Shown in pieces: positions 34,350 to 43,224 of a stretch of 64,000 nucleotides of DNA. Within the stretch, counting starts at the first letter, position 1. The number at the start of each line of letters is the position of its first letter. The stretch is from VFZP01 sp043755595 (GTDB lineage Bacteria; Acidobacteriota; Terriglobia; Bryobacterales; Bryobacteraceae), in NCBI GenBank assembly GCA_043755595.1, contig JAYUSQ010000016.1, positions 1 to 64,000 of the forward strand. Reading direction: 5' to 3'. A model generated the notes under the pieces. It did not search any database, was not told where the DNA came from, and saw nothing but the letters and a program-made list of their open reading frames with translations. Position numbers and translations under genes: made by a program.

Positions 34350-36635
34350 ATGCTGAAGTCGATCTCTGTAACTTTTCTCCTCCCCCTTCTTGCGTTCGCC
34401 AATCCGAATCGCGGTGCGGATCTGCTGTCGAAACTGCCGTTGCGCTTCGAGGCCAACCGTGGTCAGTGGCCAGCGGAGGTGCGCTTTGCCACTCGCTCGG
34501 CCGAACGCGGCATGGTACTGGCCGATGGCGGCGAGGCCAGGATCGGCGGGCTGAGACTTCGCCCGTTGGACGCCAACCGGCAGGCCCGCGTAGAAGGCGT
34601 GCATCAGCTTCGCTCTGGCGCCACCTATTTGCTCGGCCGCGACAAGAGCGCCTGGCGTGGCAATGTGCCAAGCTTCTCCGCCGTCGCCTATCGCGGAATC
34701 TATCCGGGAATCGATCTTCTCTATAAGGGCGCCGGCCGGCGCGTCGAATACGACTTTGTACTCGCGCCCAACGCCGACGCATCCACGATTCGAATGGAGT
34801 TCGCCGGTGCGACCGGCCTGGAGATTGCCCAAGACGGATCGCTGGTGGCGACGGTCAATGGCCGGGAAGAACTTCACCAGCCTGTACCGTTTGCTTATCA
34901 GGATGACGCCGCGACCGGCGCACGAACCCAAGTTTCCGCGCACTACAAACTGCTGGCCGGTAATCAAGTGGCGTTCACCCTTGGCGCCTATGACGCCCGG
35001 CGGGCGCTGACGATCGACCCGGTTCTCGTAGCCACGTATTTCGGCGGCGATAGCCTGGACGTCGCGACCGCAGTCGCCGTGGACACGCAAAATCAGGTTT
35101 GGGTCGCGGGCTACACTTCTTCGACCACTCTGCCGTTGGCCGGCGAGCCGTATGCCAGGCAGAAAGCCGGTATCACGACCGACATCTTCGTCGCCAAATT
35201 CAACCCGAACGTCTCCGGGGCCGATTCGCTCGTCTGGTCCACGTATCTCGGCGGCGATAATGCCGAGAAGCCGACGGCCATGGCGCTCTCCACCGACGGC
35301 TTTATCTACCTGACCGGCGATACGACATCCACCAATTTCCCGCTGGCCGGTACACCAGCCCAGGGCGCCATCAAGGGCGACACCGATGCATTCCTCGTCC
35401 GTTTGAGCCGCTCGCAGCAGGGCGCCGATGCGCTCTGGTATTCCACCTACATCGGCGGCAACGGAAAAGACTACGGGACCGCAGTGGCCGTCGACGCTCA
35501 AAACCGGCCGTACATCGCCGGCTACTCGACCAAAAGCGAGGGCTTCACCTTCGTGAACGGCCTGCAAACTTCAGTGCGCGGCGGCTACGACGCCTTCTTT
35601 GCCTCATTCAACCCCGATAGCACCAGCACGCTAGCTTACTCGTCGTTCCTCGGCGGTAACCGCACCGATGTCGCCACGGGCATTGCCGTCGATCGCAACG
35701 GCATTGTCCACTTGACGGGCTATACGATGTCGGACGATTTTCCATACACCGACGGGGCCTTCCGGACTTCTCAGGCTGGACGAGGCGATATCTTTTACGC
35801 CCGCGCCGATATTTCCAAGGCCGGGCTGGACGGTTATCAATACGGCACCTACATTGGCGGATCGGATGCCGACCTGGCGTACGGCATGGTGCAGGATTCG
35901 GCCGGCCGGCTCTACGTTACCGGCTATACATTCTCAGATGACTTCCCAATTATCGGCAACGCGCTGCGAAGTGAAAAGGCCGGCTCAGCCGATGTCTTTC
36001 TGCTGCGGATCGATCCGGCGGCGCCTGCCGCCAGGCCGGTGACGTATTCCACGTATCTGGGCGGTTCCGGGGCCGAACTGGCTTACGGAATCTCAGTAGG
36101 CGCGAACAATCGCGTCGCGATCACGGGTTATACGGACTCAACCGATTTCCCGGCGGTGGGCGGCCCGCTTCAGCCCAACAGCGGCGGAGCGATCGACGCC
36201 TATCTTTCGTTAATCGATTTTTCCAGCGAGACGCCCCGGCTGGTCTATTCGAGCTATGTCGGCGGCGATGCGCCCGACTTCGGTTATCAGGTGGCGCAGG
36301 ACGGCCGGGGCAATATCTACGCGGTTGGCTCCACTACGTCGAGCAGGCTTGCCACGCCCGGTGTGTTTCAGGCGGACCTGTCGCGTTTCACCGACAGCTT
36401 CCTGGTGCGGGTCAATCTCTGCGAGAATGCCGCCGCTTGCGAAGCGCAGGGCTTGACGACGCCCCAATCGGCCTCCGACAAAGCCGGCTTGAACGCAGCG
36501 GCGGCAGCGGTCGATAGCTGCATCGCGCCAGGGGGTCCGTCGCTGAGCCTCGAAGGCGCTAGCTGCGCGGAGTCCGCTAATGGCTCAACGCTCTGCACGC
36601 GCAAGGTTTGCTCCGCGGATCTCGCGCAGCGATAG
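34350..36635 (+). CDS. SBBP-repeat beta-propeller protein, secreted
   Basis: This is a 761-residue protein. After a signal peptide (SVTFLLPLLAFA), residues 25-230 form the N-terminal domain typical of SBBP proteins (LRFEANRGQWPAEVRF, YPGIDLLYKGAGRRVEYDF, ALTIDPVLVATYFGG). Then at least seven SBBP repeats of about 55-60 residues follow, each with 'YLGG...D...AVAVDxxxxxxxAGYTxSxxFP' elements. The last ~65 residues contain six Cys (CENAAACEAQ to CTRKVC), suggesting disulphides. The function of such propellers is unknown; cell-surface binding is often assumed. It is a single-gene unit facing the CheB/CheR gene's end. Confidence 0.88.
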   Translation: MLKSISVTFLLPLLAFANPNRGADLLSKLPLRFEANRGQWPAEVRFATRSAERGMVLADGGEARIGGLRLRPLDANRQARVEGVHQLRSGATYLLGRDKSAWRGNVPSFSAVAYRGIYPGIDLLYKGAGRRVEYDFVLAPNADASTIRMEFAGATGLEIAQDGSLVATVNGREELHQPVPFAYQDDAATGARTQVSAHYKLLAGNQVAFTLGAYDARRALTIDPVLVATYFGGDSLDVATAVAVDTQNQVWVAGYTSSTTLPLAGEPYARQKAGITTDIFVAKFNPNVSGADSLVWSTYLGGDNAEKPTAMALSTDGFIYLTGDTTSTNFPLAGTPAQGAIKGDTDAFLVRLSRSQQGADALWYSTYIGGNGKDYGTAVAVDAQNRPYIAGYSTKSEGFTFVNGLQTSVRGGYDAFFASFNPDSTSTLAYSSFLGGNRTDVATGIAVDRNGIVHLTGYTMSDDFPYTDGAFRTSQAGRGDIFYARADISKAGLDGYQYGTYIGGSDADLAYGMVQDSAGRLYVTGYTFSDDFPIIGNALRSEKAGSADVFLLRIDPAAPAARPVTYSTYLGGSGAELAYGISVGANNRVAITGYTDSTDFPAVGGPLQPNSGGAIDAYLSLIDFSSETPRLVYSSYVGGDAPDFGYQVAQDGRGNIYAVGSTTSSRLATPGVFQADLSRFTDSFLVRVNLCENAAACEAQGLTTPQSASDKAGLNAAAAAVDSCIAPGGPSLSLEGASCAESANGSTLCTRKVCSADLAQR

Positions 36636-37010
36636 CCGCTATTTAAGCCCGCTTGGCCACCCAACTCTTCGACCGCGACTTCGGCCACTTTGCGGCCGGC
36701 CAATTTCTTCTCGCCCGCCACCTTGAATTCATCTGGGTTGAAGTTCTCAACCCGATTAGCCCACTGCGAACCGCGTCCTGCCGACCCGGCCCGCTCTGTT
36801 CTCGGCTGATCAGGTCCGGCTCGTCGTAGAGGTCCTCGCCGCAAGCTCGTACTCGGTCCCCGGGGCTTCTGCCGCGAAATCGGGGACAGATGACGACTTC
36901 CGGAAGCGCTCGAATTCAAACTCAGTTCATCTTTAAAGTTACGGAAGCTAGCCTCTTCACGGGAGCGATCTGGCACTTTGGGCGGCCTCTTTTATCCCAA
37001 AAGAGTAACT
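36636..37010. other. 375-bp gap between convergent genes
   Basis: The only open frame is a minus-strand GTG frame (36976 down into the SBBP gene). It encodes RVENFNPDEFKVAGEKK- and RKVAEVAVEELGGQ-like sequence, which looks somewhat protein-like but matches nothing I know, and its last ~85 codons run antisense to the SBBP gene. I do not call it. A hairpin at 36987-37005 closes the CheB/CheR transcript. Confidence 0.4.
36987..37005 (-). terminator. Hairpin just after the CheB-CheR-PAS gene
   Basis: CTCTTTT / ATCCC / AAAAGAG is a perfect 7-bp stem with a 5-base loop, starting 6 bases beyond the stop codon on the minus strand. The stem is AT-rich and not followed by a long T-run, so it is a weak terminator candidate. 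Confidence 0.35.
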
Positions 37011-40000
37011 TCAGGAAGCCGTACTCCTTTCGGTAGTGGCGATGGCATACTTTTCCCCGGCTTCATTTAGCAGGGCGCAAGCGATTACCGAGACCTCCAG
37101 GGTTCGCCCGTCTTTCGTGATCCGTTGTTGGCGCACCGGCTCAATGGAATCGGCGTTGCACTGTTGGACAAAAGCCGCAAGGGCCTTTTCCCGGCCGCTT
37201 TTCGGAATCAGGTCGCGAATATTCATGGCCAACGCCTCGGTCTGGCCCCAACCGAAGAGCTTTTCCGCCCCAGGGTTCCAGGCCAAAATGCGGCCCGTCA
37301 GATCCTGCACCAGGATGGCATCGCGGGAGTCGCGCACAACTACAGCCAAGTGGCGCCAAGCTTCGGAATCCCGCATCGCCGCCTGCGCTTTTTTCATGGC
37401 GGTACAATCTGTAAACGTGATAACCACGCCCTCGATTACGTTTTCGAGGGTCCGATAGGGCCGCATGCGCAGCAGGTACCACTCCCCTGTCTGGGTCTGC
37501 ACTTCCAGTTCTTTCGGAATCAGGCTCGCCAACACCTCTTGGATGTCCACGGCCAAGTCGTCATAGCCCACCAGATTAGAGCGGATTTGGTCTAAGGGAC
37601 GTCCTACGTCGGTCTCGATGAGGTTAATCAATACCGAGACGGTGGGGGTGAAGCGAAGAATGCGCAGGCGATGGTCTACAAAAATGGTGCCGATACCTGT
37701 GCCGCTCAGCAGGTTTTGCATGTCATTGTTGGATCGAGACAAGTCGGTCACTTTGGCTTGCAGTTCGCCGTTGACCGTGGCCAACTCCTCATTGACCGAT
37801 TGCAATTCTTCTTTGGAGGTCTCCAGTTCCTCGTTCGTGGATTGCATCTCCTCATTCACCGACTGCATTTCCTCGTGCGCGGAGCGAAGTTCTTCGTTGG
37901 AGCTCTCCAGCTCTTCGATAACCGTTTGCAGGTGTTCGTCTTTTGAACGCAATTCCTGCTTCAGCCTCATAATGTACTCATTCAGGTCCAGGCTGCCCGC
38001 TGCCGCGCGTTCCGCCGCATTTACGGAATCCTCGGCAAGAAGCTTGGGCGGCGGGGCCAACTCCTCCTCGAGAATCACCAGAAATAGGCCACGCGGTATG
38101 GCGCCCTCCGGATCGGTGGGCACCGGCAGGACGGTCAGATTGACGGTTTTAGAATTGCCGTTGTTTTTCACGCGTAACCCTTGGTGGCGGGTCGGCGTTC
38201 CCAGAGACACAGCCCGGTGCAAAGCGATGGTTAGATCGCTGCGTAACCCTTCGCGAGCCATCCTGAAGATATTCATGCTGGGTTCGCCCGGCGTTGGTTC
38301 CAGGTACTCACCGGTGCGACCCAGCAGGTAGAGGATATCGCCCCGTTCACTGACCAGCGCCCCCACGGGGGCGTAGTGCTCCAGCAGGGTCCGCTGGGCG
38401 ATCTCTTGCAGCGGAATTTTGGGATCGGGCCCGTCGCTACTCCCCCGCGGCTTGATTTCGTTTCCCGGCAAGCGCGGAAACAAACTGGCGATGTTTGTCC
38501 GGCGAGGGCTGAATTCATCGGCCTTACGCTGATAGATCTTACCCTTACGATCGATCGTCGCAAAGAGGTTGCTGGAGTCTCCCACGCTCTCAGAAGAGCC
38601 CAACATCAGCATACCGTCCGGATTCAAAGCATAGTGGAATAAGGGCATCAGCCTCTTTTGCAACTCCGGGCCCATATAGATCAAAAGATTACGGCAACTG
38701 ATCAGATCGAGTTTCGAGAACGGCGGGTCTTTAATGAGGTCGTGCTCGGAAAAAATGAGCATGTCGCGGATAGTCTTATGAATCCGGTAGGCGCCGCCAT
38801 CCGGATGGTCCTGCTCGAAAAAGTGGGCGAGCCGCTCCGGCGAGACGTCGGCGATAATGCTGGCGGGGTACAGGCCGTTGCGGGCATGATCGATCGCTTC
38901 GCGGTCGATGTCGGTGGCAAACACTTGAACCTTGAAAGTCTCTTTTTGTTCCTCCATGTATTCCCGTACAAGGATGGCGATGGAATAGGCCTCCTCTCCG
39001 GTAGAACAACCGGGAACCCAAACGCGAATGGCCTTGTTGGCGGGCTTGCCGGCGAAAAGCTTTGGAACGACTTGTTTTTGCAGGGTCTCGAAAATCTCGG
39101 GATCGCGGAAGAAATTGGTCACTCCGATCAGTAGATCGCGAAAGAGTGCCTCCACTTCGCCCCGGGTGAGTTGCAGATAGCGGAGATAATCGTCCAGTCG
39201 ATCGACTTGGTGCACGGCCATACGCCGCTCCACCCGGCGGATGATGGTGCTGCGTTTGTACTGGGAGAAGTCATGCCCTGTCTGAGAGCGCAACAGGAGA
39301 AAGATCTTCGCCAGTCCGTCCCCCGGATCGGGAGCGTCCGAGGCGGCCGGAAGGAGGGAAGCCCCAAACGTGCGGCCGGTGTAAGCCAGAAGTTGGGCGG
39401 GCATCTCGCTGGGAGGCAGCACAAAATCCACCATGCCGGTTGCGATGGCGTTGCGAGGCATGCCGTCGTATTCAGTGGATTCGGGGGTCTGCACCATCAC
39501 CAAGCCGCCCTCGCCTTTCACGGCCCGGACGCCCAGTGTGCCGTCGCTGCCTGTCCCGGAGAGCACTATGCAAATGGCTCGATCATGCTGGTCCTGGGCC
39601 AGGGAGCGGAAGAAGAAATCGATGGGCAGCCGGAGGCCGCGGGCGAGGCTGGGTTCCAGCAGTTGCAGCGTGCCGTTCACAAGCGCCATATCGCGATTGG
39701 GTGGGATGATGTAGGCGCAGTTCGGTTTGATCGCCATTCCATCTTCGACTTCAAAGACCTGCATCTTGGTGTAACGCCGGACCAACTCGGAGAGGATGCT
39801 TTTGTGGTCCCGGGCCAGGTGCTGCACCAATACAAAAGCCATGCCAGGATCGTTGTCCGCAGGCATGGTGGAGAAGAAAGCTTCGAAGGCGGCGATGCCC
39901 CCGGCGGATGCGCCGATGCCGACCACGGGGAATCCGGGGCTCCCTGGCTCCGATGGCGCCTCGACCGGCTGCGGCACGGCTGGTTCTTCCATCTTTTCTC

Positions 40001-40031
40001 CAGTTCCCGCGACCTTAACTTCATCTGGCAT
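37011..40031 (-). CDS. CheB-CheR-PAS hybrid chemosensory protein
   Basis: This is a 1006-residue protein. Residues ~30-220 form a CheB methylesterase domain with catalytic Ser in GIGASAGG, His in LVQHLARDH and Asp in SGTGSDG. Residues ~245-510 form a CheR methyltransferase with the SAM motif GCSTGEEAYS. A coiled coil of Glu/Ser-Asn repeats (SSNEELRSAHEEMQSVNEEM-like) covers about 680-770. Two PAS domains follow (about 775-885 and 890-1005). There is no histidine-kinase domain at the C-terminus, unlike many relatives. Such hybrids are thought to sense redox or light through PAS and to act outside classical chemotaxis. It is divergent from the sigma-54 activator. Confidence 0.93.
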   Translation of the reverse strand: MPDEVKVAGTGEKMEEPAVPQPVEAPSEPGSPGFPVVGIGASAGGIAAFEAFFSTMPADNDPGMAFVLVQHLARDHKSILSELVRRYTKMQVFEVEDGMAIKPNCAYIIPPNRDMALVNGTLQLLEPSLARGLRLPIDFFFRSLAQDQHDRAICIVLSGTGSDGTLGVRAVKGEGGLVMVQTPESTEYDGMPRNAIATGMVDFVLPPSEMPAQLLAYTGRTFGASLLPAASDAPDPGDGLAKIFLLLRSQTGHDFSQYKRSTIIRRVERRMAVHQVDRLDDYLRYLQLTRGEVEALFRDLLIGVTNFFRDPEIFETLQKQVVPKLFAGKPANKAIRVWVPGCSTGEEAYSIAILVREYMEEQKETFKVQVFATDIDREAIDHARNGLYPASIIADVSPERLAHFFEQDHPDGGAYRIHKTIRDMLIFSEHDLIKDPPFSKLDLISCRNLLIYMGPELQKRLMPLFHYALNPDGMLMLGSSESVGDSSNLFATIDRKGKIYQRKADEFSPRRTNIASLFPRLPGNEIKPRGSSDGPDPKIPLQEIAQRTLLEHYAPVGALVSERGDILYLLGRTGEYLEPTPGEPSMNIFRMAREGLRSDLTIALHRAVSLGTPTRHQGLRVKNNGNSKTVNLTVLPVPTDPEGAIPRGLFLVILEEELAPPPKLLAEDSVNAAERAAAGSLDLNEYIMRLKQELRSKDEHLQTVIEELESSNEELRSAHEEMQSVNEEMQSTNEELETSKEELQSVNEELATVNGELQAKVTDLSRSNNDMQNLLSGTGIGTIFVDHRLRILRFTPTVSVLINLIETDVGRPLDQIRSNLVGYDDLAVDIQEVLASLIPKELEVQTQTGEWYLLRMRPYRTLENVIEGVVITFTDCTAMKKAQAAMRDSEAWRHLAVVVRDSRDAILVQDLTGRILAWNPGAEKLFGWGQTEALAMNIRDLIPKSGREKALAAFVQQCNADSIEPVRQQRITKDGRTLEVSVIACALLNEAGEKYAIATTERSTAS

Positions 40032-40182
40032 GTATAAATGATACAGTGACCGAACCTCAACAGGGAAGTAATTGCACTCCGGCTTCGACCCGCGCCGGCG
40101 TTGGGTTCCGCGGTCTTGACTAATTTGGCGTGGCTTTCCATTCCCGTTGGAAGTCGTAATGTGGGAGGATTACAGGAGGATC

Positions 40183-42288
40183 ATGATCGTCTCAGCGGCC
40201 ACTGAAGTATCGACGAATCGCTGGCTGGCGGAAAACGGCGCGACGGCGCTCGAGTCGCTCCTCCGCACCATCGTTTTTCATCCCTCCGTGTCCCTGCTGG
40301 TCACAAATGACGAGCGCGTTAGCCTTGACGCCAGTGTTGGCGCCGGCAAGCTTCTGGGCCTCCCCCGCGAAAGAATCATCGGCCGCCGTTTGGATGATTT
40401 CGCGGAATCCGATTTTAGACAGGCGATCGCGGAAGACTGGGAAGCATTCCTCCAAAAGCGTGAGCACACGGGCCGTTTCCGCCTAAGGAGTGCCGACGGA
40501 ACGACAGTGGAGGTGGAGTACACCGCGAAAGCGGATGTGTTGCCAGCGCGTCATCTTCTCCTGATCCATGACTCGCTCAAGAGCGGCGAGTGGCGCCGGA
40601 ACTCCACGGCGGCCCGCGTACAGGACTTTGCGCTCTTGCTATTGGATACTGACGGACAAATCGTCTCCTGGCACGCCGGTGCCGAACGCACTTACCAGTA
40701 CAACCAAAGGGAGGCAGTGGGCCGCCACCTATCGGTGCTCCTTCCCAGTCACGGCGAGGGTGACGCGGAGGTGCGGAACGCATTGAAGCGAGCCGTGCGG
40801 GAAGGCCGTTTTGCCAGCGAAGGCTGGCATCTGAGGAAAGATGCATCGCGTTTCTGGGCAAACACGATGACGGCGCCGCTCAACGACGAGCACGGAGTGT
40901 TGCAGGGCTTCGCTACGATCGTGCGCGACTTTAGCGACCGCCACGACCGGGACGAGAAGTTACGGAGCGGCCTGGCGCGCGCGCGCCCGTTACCGGCGGA
41001 GCCGACGACCATCGCCGGTGTCGTTTCCGGAGAGTTCGAACGGATTCTGGAAGCGAATGACACGTTCCTCGAGCTGCTCGGCTACACCCGTGCGGATTTG
41101 GCCGCGGGCCCGTTGGTGTGGCCTAATCTCACGCCAAAGGAATACGAGGGCTTGGACGAAGTCGCACACGAAGAGGGGTTGCTCTGTGGGGCTTGCTCCC
41201 CCTTTGAAAAGGAGTTGATCCGTAAGGACGGAACACACGTCCCGGTGTCGGTGACCACCGCCGTCATGAGCTTAACGCCGTTCCGCTGGATCACATTCGT
41301 AGCGGACCTGCGGGAGCGAAACGGGAAGGAGCAAATCGAAGAGCGGGGAACCGGGACCACACCTTGCTTTGAAGAAATGATTGGATCCAGTCCGGCCCTG
41401 AAGCGGGTTACGAGTCAGGTGGCATTAGTTGCGCCGACCGATGCGACCGTGTTGATTCTGGGAGAAACCGGAACGGGGAAAGAGTTGGTAGCGCGCTCTC
41501 TCCATCGGATGAGTCCTCGCAAAAATTTTCCTTTCATCACCTTGAACTGCGCCGCCATTCCCACCGGGCTTCTCGAAAGCGAGTTGTTTGGCCACGAAAG
41601 AGGGGCCTTTACCGGGGCCTTGGCGCAAAAGCTCGGCAGGTTTGAGCTGGCGAACCACGGGACCCTGTTTCTGGACGAGGTGGGCGACATCCCGTTGGAT
41701 CTTCAGCCGAAACTCCTCCGGGCACTGCAGGAGAAATCCTTCGAGAGATTGGGCGGCGTCAAGACCATCCCGATCGACGTCCGGCTGGTGGCGGCCACGA
41801 ACCGGGATCTCACGCAAATGATGGGCGACAAGTTATTCCGCAGCGATCTCTACTATCGGCTCAAGGTTTTTCCGATCGTCACTCCGCCCTTGCGCGACCG
41901 CCCCGAAGACATTCCCATCCTCGCCCGGCATTTCACCAGGAAGTATGCCGAAAAAATGAGCCGGACCATTGAAACGATCCCGCTGAAGACGATGAAAGCC
42001 CTGGTGAATTGGCGGTGGCCCGGGAATGTACGTGAACTGGAGAATTTCATCGAGCGGTCTGTGATCCTTTCACCGGATCTCGACCTCCGCGCGCCCGTGG
42101 ACGAGCTGCGAGCTTCACCTGGAACGGGCGGAGGCGGCACGCTGGATGAGATGGAGAGGGCTTACATCATACGCGTTCTGGAGGAGAGCGGCGGCGTGGT
42201 CAGTGCTGCCGCAATTCGTCTCGGGCTGCCACGGACGAGCTTGAACGCCCTGATGACGAGACTGGGAATTTCACGCAATGCTCTTTGA
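40183..42288 (+). CDS. Sigma-54-dependent transcriptional activator with three PAS-type domains
   Basis: I take the ATG at 40183, preceded by AGGAGG (3-base gap); an in-frame TTG/ATG 24-36 bases upstream is possible. The ~701-residue protein has PAS-like regions at about 20-130, 155-265 and 285-385. A sigma-54 AAA+ domain (about 400-640) follows with Walker A GETGTGKE, the loop GAFTGA (needed to contact sigma-54) and Walker B LFLDEVGDIPLD. A Fis-type helix-turn-helix ends the protein (VVSAAAIRLGLPRTSLNALM). No receiver domain is present, so PAS ligands or partner proteins likely control it. The divergent CheB-CheR-PAS gene and the downstream CheB suggest one signalling unit. Confidence 0.92.
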   Translation: MIVSAATEVSTNRWLAENGATALESLLRTIVFHPSVSLLVTNDERVSLDASVGAGKLLGLPRERIIGRRLDDFAESDFRQAIAEDWEAFLQKREHTGRFRLRSADGTTVEVEYTAKADVLPARHLLLIHDSLKSGEWRRNSTAARVQDFALLLLDTDGQIVSWHAGAERTYQYNQREAVGRHLSVLLPSHGEGDAEVRNALKRAVREGRFASEGWHLRKDASRFWANTMTAPLNDEHGVLQGFATIVRDFSDRHDRDEKLRSGLARARPLPAEPTTIAGVVSGEFERILEANDTFLELLGYTRADLAAGPLVWPNLTPKEYEGLDEVAHEEGLLCGACSPFEKELIRKDGTHVPVSVTTAVMSLTPFRWITFVADLRERNGKEQIEERGTGTTPCFEEMIGSSPALKRVTSQVALVAPTDATVLILGETGTGKELVARSLHRMSPRKNFPFITLNCAAIPTGLLESELFGHERGAFTGALAQKLGRFELANHGTLFLDEVGDIPLDLQPKLLRALQEKSFERLGGVKTIPIDVRLVAATNRDLTQMMGDKLFRSDLYYRLKVFPIVTPPLRDRPEDIPILARHFTRKYAEKMSRTIETIPLKTMKALVNWRWPGNVRELENFIERSVILSPDLDLRAPVDELRASPGTGGGGTLDEMERAYIIRVLEESGGVVSAAAIRLGLPRTSLNALMTRLGISRNAL

Positions 42289-42309
42289 GCGAAAGGGAGT
42301 CGATCTTTC

Positions 42310-42906
42310 ATGACAACAGAGGCTGCGGCTAAGGACTTTCCGGTCGTTTGCGTGGGCGGCTCGGCCGGTGGCCTCGACGCCTATACCCGTTTACTGCGGC
42401 ATCTGCCGGCTGATATGGGTGTTGCGATTGTCATCGTGAATCATCTGAGAACCGTGGCCACGCACCTCCATGAGATTCTCCCGTCTTGCACAAAAATGCC
42501 GGTCGAGCTCATCACCGAAAGGTTACTCATAGAGCCCAACCACGTGTTCATCATCCCGGAGCAGCGCGATTTGCACGTGCTTGATGGAGAGTTTCGTCTA
42601 AAGCCGATATCGAAGCCTAGAGGATGGCCCGATGTAATCACGGTTTTTCTGAAGTCTCTGACGCAGAACTGGGACGGCAAACTGATCGCAGTCATTGTCT
42701 CCGGCTTTGATGGCGACGGCGCAGCCGCGTTGTGCGGGATCAAGGAAGTTGGAGGGGTTACCATCGCGCAGAAGCTGGATACGGCCGCACAGCCGGATAT
42801 GCCTCAGAGCGCCATCGAAAGCGGGTGTATAGATTTCATTCTTTCACCGGAAGAGATCGCGCAGCAAATTATAAAAATCGCGCACGGCGAGTCGCCGGTT
42901 GAGTGA
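42310..42906 (+). CDS. Stand-alone CheB methylesterase-like protein
   Basis: This 198-residue protein is a complete CheB catalytic domain without a receiver. The Ser lies in CVGGSAGGLDAY (about residue 17), the His in IVNHLRTVATHLHEIL, and the Asp in IVSGFDGDGA. All three triad positions are retained, so it may be active. It starts 21 bases after the sigma-54 activator on the same strand and is probably co-transcribed. With no methyl-accepting receptor in the window, its target may be the CheR/CheB hybrid's partner or a non-chemotaxis protein. Confidence 0.88.
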   Translation: MTTEAAAKDFPVVCVGGSAGGLDAYTRLLRHLPADMGVAIVIVNHLRTVATHLHEILPSCTKMPVELITERLLIEPNHVFIIPEQRDLHVLDGEFRLKPISKPRGWPDVITVFLKSLTQNWDGKLIAVIVSGFDGDGAAALCGIKEVGGVTIAQKLDTAAQPDMPQSAIESGCIDFILSPEEIAQQIIKIAHGESPVE

Positions 42907-43224
42907 GGGAGTCGATTGGCGGGTACAGAAGCTTTCCAATGAACTGGCGGCGCATGTCGCTCACTCGAACGGCTTGCCCTTCGATCGGCGGACTACACCT
43001 GCCTCTTCGACCGCTTGGCCAGCGTGCGCCGGAATCGGAGCGAATCCGAACCCGTGTCGATGAGGCGATTCTCGCTGGGTACTTGCGTTTATATTACAAT
43101 GACTCTCATGAAGATTCGGACGGTCGTCAATTCCTGTTCCTGGCAACGAAGCTGAAGCCGATCTTCTGTTGATGGGTCCGGCTTAGCTTCGAACACACCG
43201 GGCTGCAGTTCCTGACCTGATCCC
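42907..43224. other. 318-bp gap before the first CRTAC1 gene
   Basis: An 89-codon plus-strand frame (42903-43172) begins at a GTG overlapping the CheB stop but has no recognisable domain or RBS and is not called. An AT-rich stretch with TATATT near 43090-43095 could be a -10 for the downstream gene. Nothing else is supported. Confidence 0.35.

Noticed and set aside
34257..35567. 436-codon minus-strand frame opposite the SBBP gene
   Set aside because: Mirror of repeat-rich SBBP coding sequence; product has no recognisable fold.
36640..36976. Minus-strand GTG frame downstream of the CheB-CheR-PAS gene
   Set aside because: Somewhat protein-like, but no RBS, no family, and its end runs antisense to the SBBP gene.
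40032..40146. Possible sigma-54 promoter (GG...GC pattern) before the activator gene
   Set aside because: The GG-to-GC spacing is 8-9 bases instead of 10, so the match is not convincing.
42903..43172. 89-codon frame after the stand-alone CheB
   Set aside because: Starts at a GTG overlapping the CheB stop but has no domain, hydrophobic pattern or RBS.
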